The notes below the pieces were generated by a model that made no database searches, was not told the origin of the DNA, and was given only the letters and a program-made list of their open reading frames with translations. A program made the translations under genes and the position numbers. Positions 23,002 through 36,702 of a DNA stretch of 64,000 nt are shown one piece after another. The stretch is taken from assembly GCA_027574665.1 (NCBI GenBank), contig CM050657.1:24158700-24222699 (forward strand), written 5' to 3'. Each line of letters starts with the position of its first letter. The stretch's first letter is position 1. The stretch comes from Rhynochetos jubatus (taxonomy: Eukaryota; Chordata; Aves; Eurypygiformes; Rhynochetidae).

Positions 23002-23469
23002 TTAGTTGGCAGCTTTTTCTATTGGCATATGACCAATACCCTGCACAAGTGGAAAAACAGTGGTGATATCTACAGGCCAGATTTTGTCACTTCTCATAAT
23101 GAGTAACACTATCTTATTTTCATATGTGCTAGCCATACCCTCTCCTTGGAGCACTAGTGGAAGCCCACTGATAGCTGCTCCATGCTTTCTCTGGACAAAA
23201 TCCAAAGAGGAAGAAAACTCAGTCATTACATAAGCAAACTGCAGCAAAGTCTGAGAGTTGGCCCGTTGGGCTAAACTTAAATAAGGGTAACAAAATCTGG
23301 GTGCCAGCTTATTTAAAGATGCACGTATGGTGATGTCTCCTCCTACTCCATTGAGAAACACACATTTCCATTTCCAACATACAGTCATCTTCGGCGCACC
23401 CTCCAAATCGTTCCGCAACAGTTGAACCTGTTTTTTCATCAGGGCTCCTATCTGTCCTAATGAGTATCA
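23002..23469 (-). other. Unidentified open frame, possible exon or pseudogene
   Basis: A minus-strand frame stays open for about 155 codons in sequence that is not GC-rich. The first Met is at 23439 and an in-frame stop lies just upstream of 23469. The peptide has an ordinary residue mix, with a WKWK stretch, VGGD and alternating hydrophobic segments, and is not low complexity. I do not recognise a family. Upstream, an AG at about 23461 (CTCATTAG) could serve as a splice acceptor. A frame of this length can occur by chance a few times in 64 kb, so this is only a candidate. Confidence 0.2.
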
Positions 23470-24849
23470 TTTCCACTGCTCACCCCATCTCGTACGTGGC
23501 CAAGGGACAGACATCAAATAAATCACTGGAGACATTGTTGGACAATGGGTGAATGAGTTACTGCTGAGGGATTAGGTTTTCTCCCTATTTACTGGCCATA
23601 CTTAGACACACTTCAAGCCAAATTTCAGTTACAGGGGATAAAATAAAGGCTAGCCCAATTTGGGCTTTTTAAGAGATAATTGTACTTCAGTAAAGTAATA
23701 AGGCACGTTGTTTTCAGACATTGCTGCTCACAGTTAATGGTGCTAATACAAAATCTACCTGGGTATTACTGCAAACAGTTTCAGAAGGCTTCCTGGGAAT
23801 GCGTAGCTATGGTCAAGGCAGGCAATAAGGTGGATGCTTGAGGTACAGGGTAGTGAAAAAATAAAATACCTTTGTATGAATCTGAGGTACACGAGCACCG
23901 CAGAGCTGTAATTATGTGAAACCGTGCAGCTACTCTTTCAGCTTCTGGAAAAAACTCCTGAGCAGTGCTAAGCGGTACTAGGAAGCAAGGGAGATTACAG
24001 CCCTGCCTGCTGCAGGGTAAAGCACCAGCCCTCAAGCTACTTCATAACGCCACTGATGATACAGAGCCTGGGAGAAGTCAAATGAAGGTTGAAAGACCAG
24101 GACTTCCCAGGGCAGAGACACGTGTAAAAGAAGACTTGATAATCAATACAGGAGACAGGAGCCTGGCTCTTTTCCTGTCTTGATGTCTGAACACGGGGAT
24201 ATGCAAGGAAATGGAAAGGGTGGGGAAACTTAAGTCTGAGGAAAGGAAATAGTTTTCCAGAGAGAAACTGGAGGTGCATCTAGAGAGAGTCTGGACATTA
24301 ATGGGAGTGAATAGCAATCCAAGTCCTGTTCACGCTTAACATGCTTTGACACTAACACATATTGTTTAAGTCCCTGTTGTCTCCTGGCTGACTGGTTATC
24401 CCCTTTTAATAATTCAAGAACAAGATGACTTCAATACAAACTGAAAGGCAACATTTGAAACTGTAAAATCCCTTTCCATACAGCACATAATTAACCTATA
24501 GAACTCACTCCCAGAAGATCTGAATTGAGCTGAGACCCCTCCGTACCCAAAATGGATCGGATGTGTATTTATAAACTGGCCCAATTCCACCTGGGGCAAG
24601 GGTAGCAAACATACAATTAGGTGTTTGTAAATGATCCTTTGAAATCCCCTTGGAGCACATGCCAGGAGGCCTAAGGCCCTCAGCAATGGGCCAATACCGC
24701 AGACATACCCAGGAGGCTGTAATTCACAAGCGCTGTAGCTTAACGCCTGACTTCTCTTCAACAAAAGATGTAGGTGAATTCCAGCTCCCTCGAGGCTGGC
24801 AGCAATGCCCTCAGGCCTTCGCCTGCCCCGCTGACTGCTGCGCGCAGCC

Positions 24850-25225
24850 CGAGTCGGTAACGTGAGGGAACGCGGAACTTGCCTACTGCTGAGGCTTCTT
24901 ACACCCCCTGACCGCACGGAGAGCGGGTCACAGAGACGCGGCGCCGAGAGCTCCCCGCCGGCCCCTTGGCCGGGGGCCCCGAAGAGCGGCTGCCGGGGCC
25001 CGGTGCGAACAGGCCGCTCCTCCCCGCCTGAGGCCGGCGGCGGGGCGGGCCAGGGGCGGCGGCCGAGCCCGCCCGCGGCGAGGCCCCGCCGCGTTCCACG
25101 GCGCCACCTGGCGGCCGGCAGCGGCAGCTCTGCGCGCCCTCGGCCCGGCCGGTGCTGTGCGGCCGCGGCCCAGCCCCGCGTTGCCTTACGCGGGCGCGTA
25201 CTTGCTGGTGTCAGGGGAAGTTCCC
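24850..25225. promoter_or_regulatory. CpG island
   Basis: A compact, very CpG-dense block of about 375 bp between AT-rich flanks, with runs such as GGCGGCGGGGCGGGCC. On the minus strand a donor-like GGGG/GTGTAAG lies near 24905. This shape is typical of a housekeeping promoter with a short non-coding first exon. By conserved gene order the PIK3CB promoter is the natural candidate, transcribed leftward, but no coding exon in the window proves it. Confidence 0.45.
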
Positions 25226-28200
25226 CTAAGGCCCCTTGACCCAGAGTCACTATTTCTCTGTAAGCAGAAGAGAGCGCGCTTTGGATAACTGAGGATATGG
25301 AGCTCCTACCTCCTCTCCCAGCCAGCACACAGCAGCCTTCACACAGGATCCCCGAGTGAAATAAAATAGCCCGAACGGCAAAATGACATCACGGAAAACA
25401 GGCTCGGCCCAAGACAGCTACTCCGTCTGGAAGCAGAATGATGTTCCCAAGGAGCCTTAGGCAAGAAGTCCCTTTACGGATGGAGCAGAGGCACGGTGCG
25501 GCGCTGCCCGAGAGGGTCCAGGCGTGGCACTGTGTCCAACAGCTCGACGCCCCGGGACAGGCTCTCTGCAGCTTGCTGCAGCAGAAGGCACAGAGCTTCG
25601 TTCTTCCGCTGGGTCCCGCCAGCAGACCCTTGCCTCTGTGCCTTCCGGGGAACACCGGGCACACCCCAACAGTCCCAACGCAGCAGCGCTGCGGGATGCA
25701 GCAGCTGGGCGCCCGCTCTCTGGTGGGAGCCACTAATGGCCCAAGGCTCTGCTCGTGGCCTAACTGGCCCTTAACACTCAAGCTGCTCAGTGCTCCAACT
25801 CCAGGTCTACCAAGAGAGGCATTCCTCACGTCCGGGCTGAAAACCAAGTTGCTGTTACCATAAAACAAGGTGTGTCTACCCATCTGTTCCTTAAAAAGAG
25901 AACACACTAAATGTCCTTCCACTATCCAGGCTCCAGGAACATCCAAAGCCCCCTGCGTGTGTGTTTTCACCTACACGTGCTATAGCCTTCCCTGTGCCAG
26001 TCTCCTTTCCACTCCCATCACAGGGCGAGGTCAAGGGCCTACTGCAAGGAGAGAGAGCGGAATGCCCTGCACCTCCTCGGGACGCAGCCGGCCGTAAAGG
26101 CGGCTTCAGCAGGCTCTGCTGGAAACAAAGCGCATTACTGGCACAGCACCAGCGTCTGGAGAAGGCGCAAAGGAGACCTGAAAGCTGATACTGCTCTTAA
26201 AAAAGAAAAAGCAAAGCCCAGGCAGGAGCAGAGAAGGGAACCTAGAAGGGAGAGGCAACATTCAAACAAGCTAACTGAGCAGTACTGGAAAACAGGGGAA
26301 GACAGACAGGAATTTTACTATTTTTGCCTCTGCAACTCATCTCCACCTTCTAGGATACACTGGCCCTCCCTGTACAAATCTACCAGGAAGGAGTTTCTGC
26401 ACCTTATGCAGAGGGTTTCCTTTGCCTCTGGGCAGAACTCACTTTCTCTTCACAAGGATGGGGATGTAAATATTAGACCCATCTCCCAAGGCCTGTCTTC
26501 CACGTCAAAATGCAGCCAGGACTGCCAATTCCTCACCACTCTACCAACCTGTTGCCTTCAGGCCTCGCAGGCAGGTCAGGCCAGGCTGTGATGTCAGCCA
26601 GCGCGTTGGGGCCTAGACAGCAGGGTGCACGGCCAGACACAGCTGTAGCTGAAGCCACGCTGGAGACCAGCACTCCCACCCTGTCACTCGGAGCAGGACT
26701 GAAGGCTGAGCTGAAAGAGGCTCCTGGGCCTCTTTCACGGGCAGCTGTGTGAGTGGAGGCCTCAGGTGAGGCTGTTCAGGCAAACTGGGGCCTAGGAGTG
26801 GCCTCAGGGCCCTGCCACGGTGAGAGAGTAGCTTTGCTGACTACAGGTGTCTCCAGAGGCAGGAAGGGGTCTAACAGAAAATGGTTGATAGGAGCACAGT
26901 AGGAGATCGTGCTGTACCATGGCTGCAGCGGCACAGCGCTGTATCATGGCCCACCAGGTCTCAGCTTCCCTAAAAATAGCACTTGCAATGGCTCCCTTCT
27001 GAAGCGACTAGACAGAGTGCCACCACCAATATCTTGAGAGACAAGGTGAAGAAACAACATATTTTGAGAGTAACTGCAAAAATCAAACACATTATTTCAG
27101 TATTTTACAACAGTATCTGCGATCCCACGAGTAAGTGGGGTTTAGAGAAGCTGCTGCAAGTTTCAACAGTTTTCAGTTCCATTTCAAAACCGACACATGC
27201 TCTGCCTCCCTGCATGTGCAGCCTGAAGTTTCAAGACAGCACAAGCTTCACTGTGCGGGATTTCCTCAGCCCCTCTGGAAAATATTCCATGTGCACACTG
27301 CATCTCTCCAGATTTTATTCTCATTCCAAATCTGCAAGTACAAAAACAGCAACATTCCACTCCCCTAATGCACACTTACAAGATGTGCTGAAACGTCAGA
27401 TGCTAAGCAGTACAGAAAAGCACTTTACCAGGCTCCTGTTGGTGTGCAATACAACAGAGAAGGCAGGAATTGCTTTAACATCTGTTGATTTATTAGATCT
27501 GAATACTCTCTCCCTTTCATCTGGCAGCAGTGGAGCTATTACTGCTGCAACACCTTCTTCAGGGCTTGCAGCAGCGCACTGGTAAATACATACCTCGAGA
27601 ACAATCTCATTTCTGCAGGATTTTGAATGTGATTCCCTCTATCCAAAGCAGAGCTGCCAGAGCAGAGGGATTCTAGGAAGGTGAAGCCAGCAGAGGAGCG
27701 GAGAAGCAGGTAATACCCCTGCTGCCAGGAGGAAGCAGGGGTGAGGCTAGAAAGCTTCCTACCGCTGTAGCTATTGTCTCGCTGCTTCCGCTGCCGCACA
27801 GCCAGGGAAACCATCGGTGACGCAGCCGGTGGGATTGAACTAACTCAGCACCAGTTGCGAGGCTCTGCCAATCAGATCGGAATTGGTTCTTGACGATTAC
27901 TATTGCTGAGTCATTCAAATGAAAGCTGTGCAGGGTCATTCCCCACGGTTGGTATTGTTTCTCATGCTGCTAAAAACAGCCAGTTGGCTATATTCCTTCT
28001 GAAACATTCGCATTACCCAGAAAACCCAACTCAGCCAAAAATTTTGAGATAAGATTTTTTCCTCCTTCTGGATGGGAAACAATATTTTGACATACTAAGA
28101 GTCTTCAAAATGAAAAAAAGCCAAGTTTTAGTTCTGATAAATTTGCATTTTCTCAGGGAGTGGAGGGTCAGGGAATCCCTTTGTTAAAATTTCCCAGTCA

Positions 28201-30946
28201 GCTCAAATAATAAGGATATGACCTCAAAGAAGCCAGCTGTGACATTCTCATAACAGAAGATGCAATCACTACCTTACTGTGGAGCTTAAGCTACGTGACT
28301 GCTGTGTTGAACACTGCCCAAAGAAGAAAATGTGTGTTCAAATGGCAGCACCTTGCCCAACGCCAGGACTTGATGTAAAGGCAGCTCAGGTGGGAGCTCA
28401 CGCGTCCTTGCACCACCTCTGGTCCTGCCCTGCTGCAGGGTTTCTAAGCAGACAGTTGGAGCTTTCGGCACGTTAGGGACATAGCCTACCTCCTCTTAGA
28501 GGACACTGAAGAAGGGGAATAGCTGTCGTGGGCTGTTGCGCTGTTCGCATAGCTGATGTTTTGGCTTTTGCAAGGGTGTCAAACATCCTCCACACTGGCC
28601 CATTGCTCACTTCCAAGGGCACGGGCCCAAATCTGCTCTGAGCATCGACCGGTCAGCTACAGCAGCTGTCAAAACCCTTAGGCTGAAAAAATTATGAGGA
28701 CAAATTTGTTTGGAATCAAATTAGGACTTCACCGTGGGATGAGCACCAGGTTAAGCTGAACCACCTCAGGAGCATCCTTTAAACAAGCAGCCCTCAGTTC
28801 TCCTCTGCTGGCAGGAAGCCTCTTGACTTCAGCATATCACTTTACTCAAATACTCTCACATTTTCCTAAGGTTGAAATTATAAACTGCCAGAACAGTTAA
28901 ATATAGGAACAAAATAAACTAACTGTATGAGAAAGAAAAGCTTATTTTGTGTCTCTTCTGGTTTTATTAGTAATATATCTTTCCTTTTGCTGGAGTTCCT
29001 TGCTGAGTTGGAAAGAAATTCCTTGTTGCCAAATCTGTACTTAATCTGATGTTTCTTTCTATATATTTGTTATATATTCTTTCCCTTTTTTCAGTCGAGG
29101 TTCCTCTGTAGATGCAAGTTCCCCACTCTGTCCTAGCCAAAATATATGCTACATTAGTGGGAACTAACCTCTTTGGTACTCGAGGAGTGAGTCTCAAGGG
29201 ATGTTTCTTCAGCAGAAGGTCTGCAATACTATGAGCACTAACGAATACTGCACTTCATGCCTCTCGTATTTTGTGTACAAAATTTAAACTTCTCACAGCT
29301 ACATTTCTGGCTGCGATCTCCGCAGAGATGTCACTGACAATTTCCCTCCCGACAAAGGGAAACGTGCGACCTACGCTGGGACTTGCACGGCTGCTGGAGC
29401 ACGTTCCTGTTGCAGCCCAGCAGCCCCTCTGCCGCCTGGGGTGCCGCATCTCACCCGGCACACTGCAGTGCTGCCGAGCTGGAAGTGCGGTGGCCAATTG
29501 CTCCAAACAACCGCTTATCTCAGTGGGTTTGGGATCAACCCTTCCATCTGGAGCATTAAACCAGCGGTGACCTGAAACTGGAGTACAACAGAGTCTGAAG
29601 CATTTTTTTCCATCTGCCTGTGCTAAGTCCAGCTAACTTTTGCCATCTTCTGGAGGAAGGGAATAAAATTAGAATGCTCAATTAGATTTGTGCTTTATCA
29701 AACTCGAGGCATTAAATAATCAATTACAACCCCTTTCTTTAGTCATGCTGAGACAGATACTGCAGGTATCCCCAAGAAAACTCATGCTGTGATGATGTTA
29801 CACCCACGTCTGTTACTCACTTGAGGCTCCAAACTGAGGATGTGACTCACTTTCTGTGTTAGGCAGCCATGACCATAATGCTGTACTTCATGGAGCCGTT
29901 TGCTGTTTATTTGCTGTTCTCACCCAGATCACTAGGTTTGTAGACTTCTAGGGGGTGGCGCTTTTTAACTGTGTCACCCCCAATTCTTCAATGATGTTTT
30001 GATTCCACCTCAGACTCTAGGAGCAGCTTTTATCTGGTTGATTTGTCTCATTCTGTCTCCCTTTTTCTCTTCTTCTGTTGAAACATGGGAAAATATTTTA
30101 CACCATCCATCCTTTTAACCACCTCAGAAATTCTACCTTCCACTTTTTTACTCTATTTAGTGATGACAGCCCCGATCCCCAGTGGCTCCAGGGTGCCTAG
30201 CCCTTGACCCAACTGGGTTTCTGGGTCATTACAATGCCCGGAGGCAGAGCAGGGATGAGGACAAGGTAACGAAATACCCAAGACATGGACGAGGTAGGGG
30301 ACTGTAAAGAGGGCAAGGGTTGGAAAGCAACAACTGGGGAGGTACTATGGACTAGAAGAGGTTGGACTCATGTGGGCACTAAAAATGACACCTCTGGAAT
30401 AGGCAAGATACGGTGCTTCTTTCTCCCTGGCAAGCCCAAGTATGCAATGCTGAACTCCATAGGAATTTGCCTTTGACTTCACACTGGTGGGCTATGAGCC
30501 ATTTTCACCACCATCTCATCAGGAATGCTCCCAAAGTACACAGGGCACATTCGGCGTTTCCTGACAAGCTTTTCAGCATTGCAGCCTGCTGAAAAGTGCT
30601 GCTCAGCACCACAGCAGTGGTGCATTTCCCCTCAGCTGAAATAAAAACCTCCTTCGCAAGAGAGCTGTGCTTTCCCATGGACAGTGAACTCACTTCCTTC
30701 TGTTTTGTTTATAGCCGTATGGGAGGTTTTTCCTCTTCCATTCCCTTTTCCAAAAGCCATGAGACAATAAGACATTGTTAAGTGTTAAACATCCACGTTT
30801 CTGTTTCTTCTCTTCATAACAGCACTATTAGAATGATGAGAGATGGAACAGGGCAATGATGAGGGAGAATGGCAAAATGTAACTCAGATTGTTATCCGAA
30901 ACAGCAGAAAAGACATTCAGAAATGGCCCAACAATGTCTAGAAGCC

Positions 30947-30982
30947 TTTTTTTTTTTTTTTTTTTTGGGGGGGGGTGGGGGA
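30947..30982 (+). repeat. T20-G9 homopolymer junction
   Basis: Twenty T residues are followed directly by nine G residues, then a T and further G runs. It is a simple low-complexity tract that is likely length-variable and prone to sequencing error. Confidence 0.9.
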
Positions 30983-32639
30983 GGAAATACAGATTGACCA
31001 CCTAATGTTTAATGAACCTGTGGACTATGCTTAAACCAGCAACCTTTGTACCCTGGAAAGGCCATCGGAACACTGCCAACTGCAGCTGGGCATAGGAACA
31101 CAGCGTACATACAGGCCACTAACAAAATGCAGATGCCGTTTCTAACAGCACCAGGAAATAAAGCACCCATCACTGAACTACAGATGTCCTGATCCCTTGG
31201 ACTTCTCCAACAGGTGCCTTTCTGGAGGGACAAGAGACAAACACAATCACGGGAGGAGGACCTGAGGATACTCTGGAGAAGAGAAAGTTCTCCAGAGTGT
31301 ATGGATGAAACCTAAAGGAGTCTGACCCTCCTCACACCCTGGGGAGAACCTCTAAGGCAAGGCAAAATGGAGCTGGAATGGCTGACACAAAACCAGGAAT
31401 CGGTACATCCCAGGAGCCAGCCATAGAGGTACACTCACCCATGTAGGCATCCAGCAACAAATCAACCACTGTGCTAGACAAGGAAATTTCCCACTACCCC
31501 CAATATCCCAGATGTGGTGGGTGTGATGGTTTGACCTCAAGCAAGAGAAGAACACATGCAGGGACCATGGGCAGCTTTAGAATGCCTCTTGTGACCAGCT
31601 AGGGAGATCCAGAAAACGTGTATTTGGTTTAATGAGAAGAGTCAGCCCACCGCAGGGACAGGGAGGTGGCAGGGAGGTTTGGCAGCACCCCTGAGGCAGC
31701 AGGCATCGGAAATCCCTTGGGATGCTCAGCTGCCTAGAGAAATGTGTCACACCGACCTGCCCAAGCCAGAAACCTCATCTATTGGTCCCGTCTCCCTGAG
31801 ACAGCCTTCCTAAAGCGGGATGGATGATCGCGTCCAATCTCTTTTTGGTTGCCGACTGTGTTAGTCCTCACACAATAACAGAGCACAGTTTACTGGGCAG
31901 GAGCATGAATAGTCTTAGTCAAAGATACGTAACTGATGGTCCCAGCAGTCCCCAAGCCAAAGGTAGATGATGTTAAAATAAGGGTCCTGTTTTAAAGGAG
32001 GCAGATAGATTCTCATCAATATTTAGCAGTTAAACTATCAAATAGATTAAAATATCACTCAATTACTTTTTTAGCCAAAAAAGGTTTGAGAAGTCCACAG
32101 CAGCTTGCATGCAGAGGGACAGACGTGGCAAAAATGATAAAAAAATCTCCAACAATAAAACATTTGACGCGTTTGGATCAGCCAGTGCAAAATGGAAACG
32201 TTACCATAAATACCAACGTAAGGAAACAGTGACTGCAAACAACTGCTATCTCAGCAGACAGCCCCGAGGTCGTATCAGGTTGTCATCTCACCGGGAGCCG
32301 CAGAACAGGGGAGGCAAACCCACCATTTCCAGCTCTGAGCAGGCAGGAGAGAAACAAAGCAAACCGAAACAGAAAGGCCTGGCTCACAGCGCGGCCCGTA
32401 GCAAGGGCATTACTGCTGCCGGACACACGGCAGCGTGGGCACAACTCTGATTCCAGGGAACGGGGTGAGATCCCCAGGAAGACTGCAATTCCTATGTAAT
32501 TTTGTTTATATATGTGTATACACGTATAACCATCAAAGAAGGACCCTCCCACATACTGCAGTACGTAAGCAGTAGCCTTTAGGTCTGCTCCAGGCTTTGT
32601 TCTCCTAAAGTGAAAGCTGCCAGATTACACAATAAAATG

Positions 32640-32865
32640 TCATTATTTTTCTTGCCGCTCTCCTCCTCTTTCCTATCTCATATCCTTCCTTCTTTTTCTT
32701 TTCTCTCTTTTTTTTCACTTCTTTCTTTCCCTTGCTCCTATTCCTGGCTCTCCCTAACCTCCCTTATTAGCATTTCATCTCTCCGCTCATTCTTGCTCCT
32801 TTCCTGCTGCTTCTGCTCTTCTCTCTCACTCCCAGTCACTCATTTCTTTCATTCTGAATTACCTC
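32640..32865 (+). repeat. Polypyrimidine tract
   Basis: About 225 bp made up very largely of C and T on the plus strand, without a strict repeat unit. Low-complexity sequence; could fold as a triplex-type structure, but no function is evident. Confidence 0.75.
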
Positions 32866-35679
32866 TACTCCTGGTCTATGCATCCTGACAATCTATCTGG
32901 TTTTAATTGTTGCGCTAAACTTAGCTGGACATTTCAGAGAGCCGTGTACATTTAAACTGAGGACCTTTTCAAAGTCTTCATAATTCAACTTGATTCCATG
33001 TATTTGATACAAGAGCCATATGTTTCCGTGGATCACGTATTGTTTCGCACATGTGAATACTTACAGAACAGACGTGTAGTTGGGTATCAATTGCTTTTGT
33101 TTTCTGAGCTGTCAATTAATTTGTGCTCTGTAATAGCACTGGTACTTTGAAATGTGGAGAGATTGTCCCCATACTTCTAAAATTACTCTGTAAATGTAAG
33201 GAATGAGGGCTCACAATGCTGAGTGGGCTTTGCTTGGTGTCCTTTCACGGGTGAACAAGAAGCAACTCACCACCAGGGTGGTAGAGTTTGAGCAGCACCA
33301 AGACCACATTCTTTCTCCATCACCATCAGCCTTGTCAATGGCTCTTCACAGACGCTGTCAGTGGTTCTAAGGTTTACAGCTTCATCCCAACAAAACCCCT
33401 AGAAATGATCCATTAATCTCCTGCGTCCTCAGAGCAGATCTAGTGGCCTTAACTCAGACAAAACTTGCCTACATCACACCCTTGTGCTAAGTCTATACAG
33501 AAGGGGAGAGAAGAGGGAGAAAATCCTACCAGACTCTGGCAAAGGCAGGTAAGAACTGACATTTCCTTTCCAGCAGTTAGAGCATTAAGCCGAATGTTAA
33601 AATTCTATGCTAGGGGTGGGTGTCCCCGGCACATCTTTGTATCAAATGTGTGCATCGCCAGGGAAAAGTGGACGGAGTCTAAACGGAGGGGAAAAGTTCT
33701 CACACTGATTCAATTAGAGTAGTATATGTTGTAATATAGCTTCAAGGGATAACTGAAACTTTTGGAGAGTACTACTTTTTTTTTTCTTTTCCTTTTTCTT
33801 TCCTTTGGCTGCTGCCACATGGAGCTCATTTCACATTTCAGCTATAATGTGATATAGAAAAACACTTCTCACATTGTGTCAGATCCACTGGTGCCGAATC
33901 CACAGGCACCCTCCTTCAAATAGTCTGAGAATACAGCCGCGCACACAGCGTTATCGTTTCTACCCTACTCCTGCCCCACCTGGGTTTCAAGTGGATGAGC
34001 TTGCTTTCTGACTGCTAGCCAGAAAATACTAAGTGACCACCAGAAAATGACCCATCTCACTCAATTCTCTGGGAAAAAGTACAAAATTTAAATCATGGCA
34101 GTTGTTCTGAACTACAGTGATGTGAAGCACGGGATAAAGAAAAAAGTACTATTGACTAAATGTCAACAGAAGCAGAAATCCGCACCTCATACGACGAGGC
34201 TGCACTGCCTTTGTTACCACCGTGCGGGTTGCATCAGTGCTGGCAAGGTCTCTGTGAGCAGGGTGCCCTTCCAGCTGAGGGAGCCAGCAGTCGGAAACCC
34301 CCACGGAAGTATTTTGGCTGGGGGCTCTTGGGCGCTGGGGCTGCTTTGTGCACTGTGGTATCGCAGCAACCCCCCGATCTTGCTTGAACACTGAACAAAT
34401 ATAACAATAAAGATAAACCACACCAAAAAACCCCTACTCCCAGAACTCCTGAGGTGAGGCGAGCACCTTCCTCCCAGAAACAGCCTCCCTACATCCTACC
34501 ATCAGAGCTACAATGTTCACATGGTCCGTGCAGGAGGCAACAACCACAGCTCATCCTCCAGCTGGGATGAGCGCTGAGGCGCAAGGTCAGTCATCTCTGT
34601 GATATTCCTCGGCTAGTTCAGACGAGGGGAACGCAGGGAATCCCCGGCAGTCACGCTGCCAGCGCACAAATCCCGCTGCCCAGCCCCAGCGCAGAACTGA
34701 AACAGGGAAGGTCCACTGCCAGGCCTCAGCGAGGGTACCAGCACAGGTCAAGCGAGGACTTCCTTCTTACTTCGGTATAAATGATCTCACCGTGCCTGGT
34801 GTTTCTCCAGAATCCACTGCACTTGATTTTCTTCAGCAAACTCCGTTTCTCCTAACACTTTATAAATATTCGGTTCTTTTTCAAATAGAAAAAAATAATC
34901 AGATAAAGAACATTGGAATTCATATAGGATCTGATAAACTGCGAGCGCCTTAAACTCTGCTACGCTGGCAACTATAGCACTTGGTGATTCTGCTGCATAA
35001 ATGACACACTGCTGCTAGAAGCTAGCAGCTACCCGGTGTCCCTGCACTAACGAACGCAAGGAATGTATGGAAAGGGTATTTCCTTAACACCCATCTTTCT
35101 TATTCCACATTTTGCAATCACAAATGTGTTCATCTGCTCAAGATCACTGGACCACAGAGTGATTTTTCAGGTCTGAGAAATATAAAATGAAGGCTTGTCA
35201 CCAACAATTTTGGCACGTGCGTACAAAGCCATTTTCCACACTTATGAGGAGTCAGTTGCCAAAGGAGGATTTTTTATGAACATGTATCTCATCCTGCACG
35301 TATTTACAAGAAAATGTGGCTATGAAAAGTATTGCATGGCTTCTGACTCTTCTACCAAGTGCTGCTCTGCACACTGCTTTACTAGTGTTTGTACAGGGCT
35401 GCACTCCGAAACACGAGGACTCGGAATGACTTGCTACATAAAGGGCATTTTCCGTAAAGGAGAGATATGGAACAAGAGAGCAATGGTAAAGCTGCTGTCG
35501 GGATGGAATGCTTCAGCCCCGGTAACCTCAGGGAGGGAGAGCAGCACTAGTGGTAAGACAACAGAAGACGCAGCGAGGGAAACGGCAAGGGCAAAAGGAG
35601 AAATGTGCAACTGCACATTTATATCCCAGGCATTCCCCACACTTCAAGACCGAAGGAAGGGCGTCCTGCAGGCTGGGAA

Positions 35680-36000
35680 ACACCTCCGGCCCGCCGTGAC
35701 TCCTCAGGCTGTCTTCTGGCAATGGGAGGACGCTGAGAGCATCTCCGCCGCGGCCCGCAGCAGGCAGCAACCGGCCGTCTGCAGCGGGCAGCCTGGAGCC
35801 CCCCGGCAGGGCCCTCCGCAGCAGGGGCTGCCGGCGAATGTGCCCCCCCCGGGGCCGGGCCGGGCCGGGGCGCGGTGCGGGGAGGGTCCGGCAGGGGGCA
35901 GCGCCGGGCCGGGCCGCGCCGCCGGGGCCGGTGCGAGCGCCAGGGAGGGAGAGAGAGGGGCAAGGGCGCTGCGCACCGGGCCGACTGTGACCACTTAGGA
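35680..36000. promoter_or_regulatory. CpG island
   Basis: A block of about 320 bp that is extremely GC- and CpG-rich (CCGGGCCGGGCCGGGGCGCG). Its edges are sharp and it is separated by about 700 bp of AT-rich DNA from the large FOXL2 CpG domain. Likely a promoter or CpG-rich regulatory element; no associated exon can be supported. Confidence 0.45.
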
Positions 36001-36669
36001 TGTGCTCGTGCTTTAAACCCCGAACGTGTAATGCGGAACATCAGAAAGGCACATTGGTGAACTCCCCGCCTCTAATGGGAAACAGTTGGGACTTCTACCA
36101 AATCTGTCACTTTTTAAATGAAAACATGAAAAAGGGCGAAGATAAAACAAAACAACCAAAAAAAAAAAAGTTGGAATAATGCACTTTGATTCAGATACTG
36201 AAAAAATTTCCTCAAGGAATGGAAAAACTGATGGAGAAAAAAAAAAAAAAGGAGGCAAACCGAAATCTTATGGTGCTTGTAGCAGCCTGAGCAGACATTC
36301 CCCCTATAATCCCCTTGCTCCCTTCCCGCTCCGGGAAGGGAAAAAAAACCCTTCTGTGATGGCTCGTAGAGATTTTGGGACCTTAGGATGTTTGAACAAG
36401 TGGTTCCCATTTCTATCCCAGGGTAACTGGTGACTGTCCCAGACAACACTTGGCGGCTCTGTGCTGAACTGAACGGTGGTTTATCAAAAAAGGCAAACCA
36501 AGCGGCTCCCAAGGCAAGCTCAACGGTCCAGGGAAAGAGTAGGAAAAGAGAAGGGCAGTTGCGTGGGACTGCGCCTACAGCAGCCAGGGCAGGAGATTGC
36601 TCCATCGCAGACATGAGCAGTGATCTGTGTTTTAAAACACATTGCAAATTCTCCTTTGAAAATCTCCTG

Positions 36670-36700
<31 letters not shown>
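36001..36700. other. AT-rich spacer with homopolymer runs
   Basis: Contains A runs near 36159-36170 and 36237-36251 and a T26 run at 36676-36701. No gene seen. Confidence 0.6.

Positions 36701-36702
<2 letters not shown>

Larger units (their letters stand above)
25240..35670. other. Gene-free stretch
   Basis: About 10 kb without a supported gene. It holds a T20 run followed by G9 (30947-30975), a short hairpin (31268-31299) and a polypyrimidine tract (32640-32865). Reading frames such as that at 26983-27585 are open but have no family resemblance. No mobile element could be named with confidence. Confidence 0.45.

Noticed and set aside
26983-27585. 200-codon plus-strand open frame
   Set aside because: No family resemblance and Ser/Thr/His-rich random character; within chance expectation for the window.
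31515-31860. Possible LTR-like start (TGTGATGG) in gene-free DNA
   Set aside because: No matching end, poly(A) signal pattern or second copy could be recognised.
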